Shown here: positions 8,597-15,882 of the stretch, piece after piece
How positions within the stretch are numbered: the first letter of the stretch is position 1
Layout of the letters: every line of letters starts with the position of its first letter
Source of the DNA: Nitrospirae bacterium MYbin6
Lineage (GTDB): Bacteria > Nitrospirota > Thermodesulfovibrionia > Thermodesulfovibrionales > Magnetobacteriaceae
Length of the DNA stretch: 64,000 nucleotides
Assembly: GCA_002753305.1 (NCBI GenBank)
Contig: PEAC01000005.1
Location: 1-64,000, forward strand
Direction: 5' to 3'
Position numbers and translations under genes: made by a program
Notes under the pieces: model-generated
The model's database searches: none
The model's input: the letters and a program-made list of their open reading frames with translations, nothing else
What the model was told of the DNA's origin: nothing

Positions 8597-9820
8597 TTAA
8601 ACTGCCCCGATGGCTGACGTAACGGAGGTGTCGGCGGTGGAGCCTTGCTGAATTATAGTAGAGACCATCTGCATGGCGTTACTTTGCTGGTCCATGGTAT
8701 TTTGCACGAAGTCCATCTGTTCGTTTATCTGGGTCGTCTGGTCCTGGATGAGATTCTGTATGCTTGTCTGGTCGGCGGCCCACTGCCCGCCGCCTCCGCC
8801 GGAGCCTTTGGTAGTATATGTTGTAACATATATGATTTTATGTGTTGTTGGATCAAAGGTAGGCATCCCAGGTAATTGATTTATTACTGATTGGGGAAGA
8901 ACATTGTTTATTATACAGGAATTAATAAATTGCAGAAATGACGCCGGAGCCGTGTAAGTTTGCGATGGCTTCAGGGTCGTACCGTTTTTGCATACCTGAA
9001 GGTACTTATTATACTTGCTTAGGGCCTTATTTTCTTTCGATATAGAGGTAAGCCTCTTCGTAAGGCTTGTATTCATCTGGCTTATGGCGTAATTGGCGAT
9101 AAGCACGGCCTGCTCCATAAGGGGAAGTCTGGAGAAATTAGCTGGAAGCCCGTCAAGAAGGTCTTCTGCCGATTTCTGCGCCTCGGTTATTTGTGGCTGT
9201 AGCGGGTTGATGGCATTATTTATATCTGTTGCCTCATCATTTTCTATAGGAGTCGAATACTGTTTTACGGTAGCGGTAATTTTGGGTATGTATGTACTTT
9301 GAAGCCCTGTCAGGTCGTTTCCAAGCTGTTGTGTATAATAGGCCGTTTCACCGGTTACCTGAAGCATACTTTGGTAGTCATCGTTTATTACGTAGAACTG
9401 ATCCTGTAGTTCAGCCATGTTTTCATTGGCCTGGTTGCAGAAGTTTTTCATGTCGATGATCGTTTGTTCACTGGTAGGGGACTTTGAGTTCTCGTATTTT
9501 GTAAATATGTCGTTAAGGCTGCCGTTTATCGAGTTAATGGCATTTTGCATATTAGTCAGGTTTGCTTGCGTAAATGAGGCCGGGTTGGACATGTTTGAAT
9601 TGGACGTGATAATGCCTAATTGTGTGTTGATATTACTAATATCCGTGGAACAATCCGGCTCACCATCTTGTATCGCGTCAAGATCATTCAATAGCTGCTG
9701 AACCTGGTTCGCTTCCTGCGTGACTGCCGCATCGTTTTTGGGATTTGTTGCTTCGTCCTTGTTAAGCTGCGTAAGTGTATTTTGCATCTCCTGGATATCG
9801 GCATTCAGATCTTCAGCCAT
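8597..9820 (-). CDS. T3SS needle-tip/filament-like protein, paralogue 1
   Basis: 407 residues from ATG 9820 (MAEDLNADIQEMQ), chosen over an in-frame GTG at 9826 because GGAGG ends 5 nt before it. It is the first gene of the minus-strand T3SS arm. The N-terminal half includes TDISNINTQLGIITSNSNMS and is otherwise variable. The C-terminal half carries the conserved SRLPLMEQAVLIANYAISQ helix, the GSGGGGGQWA turn and the final coiled-coil helix ending in TSAIGAV. These regions resemble the two helical arms of EspA/SseB filament proteins, with a much longer N-terminal domain than EspA (about 190 residues) and closer in size to LcrV or IpaD. Confidence 0.65.
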   Translation of the reverse strand: MAEDLNADIQEMQNTLTQLNKDEATNPKNDAAVTQEANQVQQLLNDLDAIQDGEPDCSTDISNINTQLGIITSNSNMSNPASFTQANLTNMQNAINSINGSLNDIFTKYENSKSPTSEQTIIDMKNFCNQANENMAELQDQFYVINDDYQSMLQVTGETAYYTQQLGNDLTGLQSTYIPKITATVKQYSTPIENDEATDINNAINPLQPQITEAQKSAEDLLDGLPANFSRLPLMEQAVLIANYAISQMNTSLTKRLTSISKENKALSKYNKYLQVCKNGTTLKPSQTYTAPASFLQFINSCIINNVLPQSVINQLPGMPTFDPTTHKIIYVTTYTTKGSGGGGGQWAADQTSIQNLIQDQTTQINEQMDFVQNTMDQQSNAMQMVSTIIQQGSTADTSVTSAIGAV

Positions 9821-9879
9821 ACACACCTCCTTGTGTCAGAGTACCCTGTAATATTGTAACTCTCCCAACGCTTACTGAA

Positions 9880-9909
9880 ATTTAATCATAGATTGCAGTA
9901 AGATGTCAA
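9880..9909 (-). promoter_or_regulatory. Predicted sigma-70 promoter of the minus-strand T3SS arm
   Basis: On the minus strand TTGACA (9904-9909) is followed after 18 nt by TTAAAT (9880-9885, 4 of 6). The ATG of tip paralogue 1 lies 60 nt downstream and has a GGAGG site. The flanking sequence is similar to the promoter at 7313-7342. The divergent sctR promoter starts about 45 nt away, so both arms could share regulators binding in between. Confidence 0.55.
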
Positions 9910-9955
9910 TATTGATTTCAACGTGCTGCCATTGCGCGGGGATTTATAATTGTTC

Positions 9956-9984
9956 TTGACAAATATCTTTAGCACACATATCAT
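9956..9984 (+). promoter_or_regulatory. Predicted promoter of sctR operon, leaderless
   Basis: TTGACA (9956-9961) is separated by 17 nt from TATCAT (9979-9984, 5 of 6). Only 8 nt separate the -10 box from the sctR ATG at 9993, so transcription would start at or 1-2 nt before the start codon. No Shine-Dalgarno site is present. The same spacing is seen at four other first genes in the window. Confidence 0.6.
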
Positions 9985-9992
9985 ATAACACT

Positions 9993-10649
9993 ATGGATAC
10001 ATATAAGCTGCCAGATCCGTTTTATCTGATGGTTGTGTTGACGCTGCTGTCGCTGGCGCCATTTTTTGCAGTTATGATAACCTCGTTTATTAAGATTACC
10101 GTAGTGCTGTCTATCGTAAAGAACAGCCTCGGGCTTCAGCAGGTACCTCAGACTATGGTAGTCAACGGCCTGGCGGTGATTCTGACGTTTTACATTATGT
10201 ACCCGGTTGCCGACGACATGTATGAAAAGGCGCGAAAGGTTGATACGTCCGATAAAAGCCTGGCAACGATTGAACGGGTCTTTGTCGAATGCCGCGGCCC
10301 TCTGAGAGACTTCCTCTACAAGCACGCCCACACCGCAGAGAAACACTTCTTTTACAAGACCACTCAGTTACTCTGGCCCAAACACAAGGCCGACCAACTC
10401 AAGCCCGATGACCTTGTCGTCCTTATCCCCGCGTTTTCCATCAGTGAACTTACCGAAGCGTTTCAGATTGGCTTCCTTTTATATTTGCCATTTATAGCAA
10501 TAGACCTGATCGTCTCAAATATATTAATGGCAATGGGTATGATGATGCTCTCCCCTACGACCATATCGCTGCCATTTAAGCTCCTGCTCTTTGTCTTCCT
10601 TGACGGATGGTCAAGGATAATACACGGGCTTGTTATGACCTACAAGTAG
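9993..10649 (+). CDS. sctR: T3SS export apparatus protein SctR
   Basis: 218 residues, the usual SctR/YscR/FliP length. The inner-membrane protein forms the core of the export gate with SctS and SctT. Visible family blocks are LLSLAPFFAVMITSFIKITV, then SIVKNSLGLQQVP near the N-terminus, a charged periplasmic loop (about 75-140), VVLIPAFSISELTEAFQIGF, and LMAMGMMMLSPTTISLPFK before the C-terminal FVFLDGW. Four membrane spans are predicted. The start at 9993 fits the normal N-terminus directly before the first span and lacks a ribosome binding site. It opens the sctRSTU-X-Y-V operon. Confidence 0.95.
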   Translation: MDTYKLPDPFYLMVVLTLLSLAPFFAVMITSFIKITVVLSIVKNSLGLQQVPQTMVVNGLAVILTFYIMYPVADDMYEKARKVDTSDKSLATIERVFVECRGPLRDFLYKHAHTAEKHFFYKTTQLLWPKHKADQLKPDDLVVLIPAFSISELTEAFQIGFLLYLPFIAIDLIVSNILMAMGMMMLSPTTISLPFKLLLFVFLDGWSRIIHGLVMTYK

Positions 10650-10654
10650 GGCGT

Positions 10655-10924
10655 ATGGAACTATCACAGCTTACATCACTGATGACGCGGACGATACTGC
10701 TTGTCATAGCGCTGTCGTTTCCTCCGATTATTGTGGCCTCGGTTGTGGGCGTTGTGGTGAGCCTTGTCCAGGCCCTGACGCAGGTACAGGAGCAGACGGT
10801 GTCTTTTGCCCTAAAGCTCATAGCCGTTATATTCACTACGTTTTTGATAAGCGGCTGGATGGGTGAGCAGATGATGAATTTTTCCTTATATCTGTTTGAC
10901 CAATTCCCTATTATCGTACAGTGA
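10655..10924 (+). CDS. sctS: T3SS export apparatus protein SctS
   Basis: 89 residues starting at MELSQLTSLM; an upstream in-frame ATG at 10607 would overlap sctR and give a long non-family N-terminus. It has two hydrophobic spans (about 10-40 and 48-75) and the family signature PPIIVASVVGVVVSLVQALT followed by QVQEQTVSFALKL. Five nt separate it from the sctR stop. SctS packs around the SctR5T1 core as the helical export gate in the inner membrane. Confidence 0.95.
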   Translation: MELSQLTSLMTRTILLVIALSFPPIIVASVVGVVVSLVQALTQVQEQTVSFALKLIAVIFTTFLISGWMGEQMMNFSLYLFDQFPIIVQ

Positions 10925-10931
10925 GACGCCG

Positions 10932-11711
10932 ATGAATGACACTGAGATAATCACAAGGTTTCTTCTCGTATTTGGGATAAGCATGGCGCGGTTCACGCTG
11001 TTTTTCACTATAATACCGTTTCTTGGGGCGGGGATTATATCTAACACCGCAAGGATTGGGGTTATTACCTCGCTTGCCCTTATAGTATATCCGATACTGG
11101 AGCCTCTGGCGCCAAAGGATATAGACACGTTTCAGTTTATGGGCCTGTTTGCGAAGGAGGCCATCTTAGGCTTTTTGATGGCGTACGCGATATCCGTACC
11201 GTTTTGGATAATGGAGGGGGTTGGGTTTGTGACGGACAATCAGCGCGGCGTCTCTCAGGCCTCCATCTATGACCCGTTGTTTGGCTATACGACCTCACCC
11301 TTGGGGAGCTTTTTGCTTCAGTCAGCCGTGGTGTTTTTTCTGAGCACGGGGGGATTTCTGCTTATTTTGGGGGGCGTGTTTGAGTCGTATATATTTTGGC
11401 CCGTGTTTGACTTCTATCCGAAATTCACCGGGACCTTTTACAACTACTTCATCTACCTAAGCGCAAGCGTCCTCAAGTACACGGCCATGATAGCTGCCCC
11501 GATGCTGGTGGTGTTTTTCATTATCAATCTTGGCCTTGGGCTTATAAACCGGATAACCCCACAGCTCAATGTATTTTTCATCGCGATGCCTGTTAACAGC
11601 GCCGCGGCCTTTATAATCCTGTATTTATACATTTATATTATGTTTGATTTCTTTAAGGACAAGCAGGTAATTTACCGCGATATATTCAAAGTCCTCAAAG
11701 GCGGTATCTGA
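10932..11711 (+). CDS. sctT: T3SS export apparatus protein SctT
   Basis: 259 residues from ATG 10932 (MNDTEIITRFLL), chosen over an upstream in-frame codon that overlaps sctS. It is a polytopic membrane protein of the SctT/SpaR/FliR family with about six spans. Family features include ARFTLFFTIIPFLG near the N-terminus, WIMEGVGFVTDNQRGVSQAS in the middle, and GLINRITPQLNVFFIAMPVN near the C-terminus. The gene is 7 nt from the sctS stop and abuts sctU with no gap. Confidence 0.95.
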   Translation: MNDTEIITRFLLVFGISMARFTLFFTIIPFLGAGIISNTARIGVITSLALIVYPILEPLAPKDIDTFQFMGLFAKEAILGFLMAYAISVPFWIMEGVGFVTDNQRGVSQASIYDPLFGYTTSPLGSFLLQSAVVFFLSTGGFLLILGGVFESYIFWPVFDFYPKFTGTFYNYFIYLSASVLKYTAMIAAPMLVVFFIINLGLGLINRITPQLNVFFIAMPVNSAAAFIILYLYIYIMFDFFKDKQVIYRDIFKVLKGGI

Positions 11712-12767
11712 GTGGGTGACGGCGACAAGACAGAAAAACCCACGCAAAAACGCATGCAGGACCTTAGGAAAAAGGGCCAGATTCCTAAGAGCAAAGACGT
11801 TAGCTCAACCACCATCGTAGTTGGCATGTTTATGATTCTATCCTTTGCCGGGGCCTCTATCTTCAGCAGACTTGGCGCGCTAATGCTCTATCCGGTAAAC
11901 TATTTTGACAACCCATCACCAGAAATTGCCGTCAAGTTATTAAAAGATACAGCTGCAGTGTTTGTCATAATCACCATCCCCATGATGATGGCCATTGTTA
12001 TATTTTCCACTCTTGTTGATTTTTTTCAGATAGGGCCGGTCTTCTCCACGGAGGCAGTAAAGCCCGACATAAAAAAGATAAACCCATTCAATACGCTTAA
12101 AAATCTGTTCTCGCTGAAAAACGTCATGGAGCTGGTCAAAAACATAATTAAGATAACGTTTCTGTCCATCCTTGTCTATACCGTGCTGAAGGACTCTCTG
12201 CCGACACTTTTATACATAACCTATGGCAATGTGGACGAATTGACAGACACCATAAAATCTATTACTAAAATCCTGATTATTTATGTGTCAATAGGTTATA
12301 TTATAATAGCAGCGGTGGACTTCTTTTTTCAGAAGTACATGTTTATGAAGCAGAACAAGATGACAAAGGAAGAGGTAAAACAGGAATATAAGGAGATGGA
12401 GGGAGACCCGCAGATAAAAAGCAAGCGGAGGCAGATGCACCAGGAGATGGCTACGTCAAATATGCTGAACAACGTCAGAAAGGCAACCGTCCTGATAACC
12501 AACCCCGACCACCTTGCCATCGCCCTCTACTACGACAAAAACGGCAACAAGCTGCCCGCGATAATAGCAAAAGGCGACGGCTATGTTGCCCAACGAATGA
12601 TAGATGTAGCAAAGGAAGAGGGCATTCCCATTATGCAAAATGTCCCACTCGCGCACGACCTCTACGACCAGTGCAGGATGTACGACTACATCCCCCCTGA
12701 CCTGGTAGAGCCGATTGCCGAGGTGCTGCGCTGGGTATACCAGCAGGAGGCTGAACGGGCTTCATGA
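11712..12767 (+). CDS. sctU: T3SS export switch protein SctU with NPDH instead of NPTH
   Basis: 351 residues from a GTG start (MGDGDKTEKPTQKRMQDLRK is the normal SctU N-terminus); the codon follows the sctT stop directly. Four membrane spans lie within about 30-205, followed by a cytoplasmic domain. This domain normally self-cleaves between N and P of NPTH to switch substrate class from needle subunits to translocators. Here the motif reads N264-P265-D266-H267. Asn and Pro, the cleavage chemistry residues, are kept, while Thr is replaced by Asp. The stop overlaps the start of the next gene by 4 nt. Confidence 0.95.
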   Translation: MGDGDKTEKPTQKRMQDLRKKGQIPKSKDVSSTTIVVGMFMILSFAGASIFSRLGALMLYPVNYFDNPSPEIAVKLLKDTAAVFVIITIPMMMAIVIFSTLVDFFQIGPVFSTEAVKPDIKKINPFNTLKNLFSLKNVMELVKNIIKITFLSILVYTVLKDSLPTLLYITYGNVDELTDTIKSITKILIIYVSIGYIIIAAVDFFFQKYMFMKQNKMTKEEVKQEYKEMEGDPQIKSKRRQMHQEMATSNMLNNVRKATVLITNPDHLAIALYYDKNGNKLPAIIAKGDGYVAQRMIDVAKEEGIPIMQNVPLAHDLYDQCRMYDYIPPDLVEPIAEVLRWVYQQEAERAS

Positions 12768-13183
12768 AGGTATTACAATTTACAGGCGGGCTGCAACAGC
12801 AGCAGGTTACATGGGACGACTTTCACGCAAAGTCCAACCTTCCCGATATTGCCACTATTATCAGGGGAGACAAGGACTCAAACACCCCATCTGAAGGCGC
12901 ATCGGGGAGTTCACCGAATATCGACGACTTCATGGCCTACACCCTTGCCCCGCAGTTGTCCCACAAGGAGATTCTCACGCCACGGCACTATAACGCCCTT
13001 GTCGACAATACCCACGACACACTGGCCTCAATTGTCAAAGAACTCGAAGGTGAAGGCGGCACACCCAACGATAAACAAAAAAACAAGAAGGATAAGCTGA
13101 AAAAGGTATTAACACTCCTTGAGGAAGAAAAGCAGCTCCACGCGCTTTTACACGCCTATAAATCGCTTATCCTGCAGGGATGA
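12764..13183 (+). CDS. SctX/YscX-like small T3SS protein
   Basis: 139 residues, starting in an ATGA overlap with sctU. The N-terminal half is polar (residues 1-50) and would fit a secretion signal. A DDFMAYTLAP segment is followed by LTPRHYNALVDNTHDTL, a Lys-rich linker, and the C-terminal helix LLEEEKQLHALLHAYKSLIL. YscX has a similar order: an exported N-terminus, a W/DF..P segment, a Tyr-Leu helix and a C-terminal Leu-rich helix. The order X-Y-V seen here is also the order yscX-yscY-yscV in Yersinia. The similarity is weak and by eye, so the name is tentative. Confidence 0.5.
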   Translation: MKVLQFTGGLQQQQVTWDDFHAKSNLPDIATIIRGDKDSNTPSEGASGSSPNIDDFMAYTLAPQLSHKEILTPRHYNALVDNTHDTLASIVKELEGEGGTPNDKQKNKKDKLKKVLTLLEEEKQLHALLHAYKSLILQG

Positions 13184-13202
13184 AGGAATCCGCAAAACAC
13201 AT

Positions 13203-13535
13203 ATGGACGTACAAGATAAAAACATAGAGTACCTGAAACTCCTCGGCTATATCTACATGCGATACGGCAAGTGGGAAAAGGCAAAGATAATCTTTGAGGC
13301 CATAAAGGAGCTGGCCCCCCCGGATATATACACCTCTAAGGCGCTGGCCTATACGTACCTCAAGACAGGCGACTTCGCACTATCAGCAGCGGAGGCAGAG
13401 ACGATTATAAACGACGGAGGGGAATCCTCCTATGAGCTGGGTCTCTATTTTAAGGGAAAGGCGCTCCTGGCCCTGGGTAACGAGGCCGAATCAAAAACAA
13501 TAATCGAGCGCATACTTCAAAGAAGGTCAACATAA
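13203..13535 (+). CDS. SctY/YscY-like TPR protein
   Basis: 110 residues from ATG 13203 (MDVQDKNIEYLKLLGYIYMR); a longer frame from 13119 would overlap the preceding gene. It has three TPR-like helical pairs, including YLKLLGYIYMRYGKWEKAKI, then TSKALAYTYLKTGDFALSAA, and a last one around GLYFKGKALLALGNEAESKT. YscY is a 114-residue TPR-like partner of YscX that binds SctV, so size, fold and position before sctV all agree. It could instead be another small TPR chaperone. The nearest AAGGA is 15 nt from the ATG, which is rather far. Confidence 0.6.
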   Translation: MDVQDKNIEYLKLLGYIYMRYGKWEKAKIIFEAIKELAPPDIYTSKALAYTYLKTGDFALSAAEAETIINDGGESSYELGLYFKGKALLALGNEAESKTIIERILQRRST

Positions 13536-13538
13536 CAT

Positions 13539-15635
13539 ATGGCTGGTGAGGCAACAATAGGGATGGCAGGCGAGGCGACAAGCATACTGAACAGGGCAGT
13601 CACAATTCTGACACAACGCATGGACCTTATACTGGCCCTGCTTATTGTGATGATCATATCGCTGATTATCTTCCCCCTGCCCACCATAATGCTGGACACG
13701 CTGATTGCCGTAAACCTGGCCATATCGGTCATGCTTCTGATTCTCTCCCTGTACATATCCTCGGCGCTGAGCCTGTCAGTGTTTCCGTCGCTGCTCCTGA
13801 TAACTACGTTATTTCGGCTGTCGCTTGAGATCTCGGCAACGAGGCTGATACTGCTCAAGGCAGATGCCGGAGACATAATCTACACGTTCGGGCACTTCGT
13901 CGTAGCCGGGAACTTTGTCGTCGGTGTAGTCATATTTTTAATCATAATCATAGTGCAGTTTATAGTTATCACCAAAGGCTCTGAGAGGGTGGCCGAGGTA
14001 GCGGCGCGCTTTACGCTGGACGCAATGCCCGGTAAACAAATGAGCATAGACGCGGACATGAGGGCCGGGACAATCGACGCCGACACCGCCAAGAAAAGGC
14101 GCAGAGACGTAGAGAAGGAAAGCCAGCTCTTTGGCGCGATGGACGGTGCGATGAAATTCGTCAAAGGCGACGCCATCGCCATGCTCATAACGGCGGCCAT
14201 AAACATTGTTGGAGGGCTTGTAATCGGGGTACTTCAAAAGGGTATGCCTATTGAGAAGGCACTGCAGGTCTATTCGATCCTGACAATAGGGGACGGCCTT
14301 GTATCACAGATACCCAGCCTGTTTATATCGATAACCGCTGGGTTTGTCGTGACGAAGGTATCGTCGGACATTGATGACGACAGCCTTGGGGCGGAAATCG
14401 GCAGGCAGATGCTGGCAAAACCGAAGGCCCTGCTGATATCCGGGGGGCTGGTACTGGCCCTGGGCCTTGTACCGGGGTTTCCAAAGCCGGTCTTCTTCTC
14501 ACTCGGCACGATTATAACGCTGATTGGTTACGCGCTTCATGCCTCACCTAAGATGCGCCAGTCTCTGGAGGCAAAACCTACGGTAAAAAAGAAAGAGGGT
14601 GTCCCTGATGACGCGCTCTTTGCCCTTATCGTGCCCGTCCTTATAGACGTCAACCAGTTGCTTGAGAAGGACATCTCTGCCGAGCTTTTTGAACAGGAAC
14701 TTGGCAAGCTCAGAAAGACCCTGTACTTTGACCTTGGCATCCCGTTCCCATCAATACATCTGAGGTTTAATGAAAATCTCCCGGAAAATGTCTACGTCAT
14801 CCTGCTTAAGGAGGTCCCCGTGGCAAGGGGAAAGATCTATAGCGATAAACTCCTGGTAAGGGACACGGAGGACAACATAAAGCTATTCGGGTTTGAGTAC
14901 ACAAAGGACGAGCAGTTCATACCCAATATACAGACCATATGGGTAGACGCGGCATTAAAGGAAAACCTCACAAAGGCGCAACTGCCCTTTATGACCCCTG
15001 TGGATATTGTCATCTACCACCTGTCAGACATACTAAGGAGACACGCGGAGGAGTTCCTCGGCCTCCAGGAGACAAAGACCCTTCTGGATAACATGGAGGC
15101 ACGCTCCCCTGAGATTGTCAAAGAGGTGTTAAGGACACTGACGTCACAGAAACTGACCGAAATCCTGAAGCGCGTGGTGCAGGAAAACGTGTCCATAAGG
15201 GATCTCTCTACCATCCTGCAGTGCCTTATCGAATGGGGACAAAAGGAGAAAGACCCCGTGCTCCTGACCGAATACGTAAGGGGCAGCCTGAAGCGCTACA
15301 TCAGTTATAAATACAGCAGCGGACAGAACATGCTGCCGGTATATCTGCTTGACCCCACGGTGGAAGATACTATTCGCAAGGCAATAAGGCAGACCTCAAC
15401 GGGAAGTTATATTGCCCTTGAGCCTGCGGTAAATAAAAAGCTGATTGAAAACATCAAGGCCCAGCTTGGCGACATAAGCTCACAGACGAGAATCCCGGTG
15501 CTCCTGGCCTCGATGGACATTCGCCGGTACCTGCGAAAACTTATTGAGATGGACTTATACGAAATCCCCGTGCTGTCGTACCAGGAGCTAACCCCTGAGA
15601 TAAGCATCCAGCCGCTTGGGCGGATCACGCTTTAA
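13539..15635 (+). CDS. sctV: T3SS export gate SctV (FHIPEP family)
   Basis: 698 residues, typical for SctV/LcrD/FlhA. About seven to eight membrane spans lie in residues 15-330. The FHIPEP-region loop follows as GSERVAEVAARFTLDAMPGK and QMSIDADMRAGTIDADTAKK, and then comes the large cytoplasmic domain (about 345-698) that forms the nonameric ring docking chaperone-substrate complexes. The protein spans the inner membrane and drives export using the proton motive force. The gene follows sctY after 3 nt and ends the operon; a convergent copper chaperone gene lies 20 nt beyond. Confidence 0.97.
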   Translation: MAGEATIGMAGEATSILNRAVTILTQRMDLILALLIVMIISLIIFPLPTIMLDTLIAVNLAISVMLLILSLYISSALSLSVFPSLLLITTLFRLSLEISATRLILLKADAGDIIYTFGHFVVAGNFVVGVVIFLIIIIVQFIVITKGSERVAEVAARFTLDAMPGKQMSIDADMRAGTIDADTAKKRRRDVEKESQLFGAMDGAMKFVKGDAIAMLITAAINIVGGLVIGVLQKGMPIEKALQVYSILTIGDGLVSQIPSLFISITAGFVVTKVSSDIDDDSLGAEIGRQMLAKPKALLISGGLVLALGLVPGFPKPVFFSLGTIITLIGYALHASPKMRQSLEAKPTVKKKEGVPDDALFALIVPVLIDVNQLLEKDISAELFEQELGKLRKTLYFDLGIPFPSIHLRFNENLPENVYVILLKEVPVARGKIYSDKLLVRDTEDNIKLFGFEYTKDEQFIPNIQTIWVDAALKENLTKAQLPFMTPVDIVIYHLSDILRRHAEEFLGLQETKTLLDNMEARSPEIVKEVLRTLTSQKLTEILKRVVQENVSIRDLSTILQCLIEWGQKEKDPVLLTEYVRGSLKRYISYKYSSGQNMLPVYLLDPTVEDTIRKAIRQTSTGSYIALEPAVNKKLIENIKAQLGDISSQTRIPVLLASMDIRRYLRKLIEMDLYEIPVLSYQELTPEISIQPLGRITL

Positions 15636-15655
15636 GAAGCGGCTGCCTGCGTAGT

Positions 15656-15856
15656 TTATTGCACTTTATATCCCGCCCCTGTGATTGCCTGTTCGACTGT
15701 CTTCTGACTTGTCTTTGCGTCGTTTATTGTCACCGAGGCGCTGCCTACGTCTACGGTTGACGCCTCAACTCCGTCAATTGCGTCTATGGCCTTTTTTACC
15801 CTCTTAACACAGTGCTGGCAGCTCATTCCTTCGATGGTTAACTTTATTTCAGACAT
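15656..15856 (-). CDS. copZ: CopZ-like copper chaperone (HMA domain)
   Basis: 66 residues forming a single heavy-metal-associated domain with the metal-binding motif GMSCQHC (residues 10-16) between the first beta strand and helix. AAGGAGG lies 6-10 nt before the ATG at 15856 and a TATAAT box is visible about 10 nt further upstream. The protein would carry Cu(I) in the cytoplasm to a P-type ATPase or a regulator, neither of which is in the window. Convergent with sctV. Confidence 0.9.
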   Translation of the reverse strand: MSEIKLTIEGMSCQHCVKRVKKAIDAIDGVEASTVDVGSASVTINDAKTSQKTVEQAITGAGYKVQ

Positions 15857-15882
15857 GTCGGCCTCCTTATTATAATTATATA

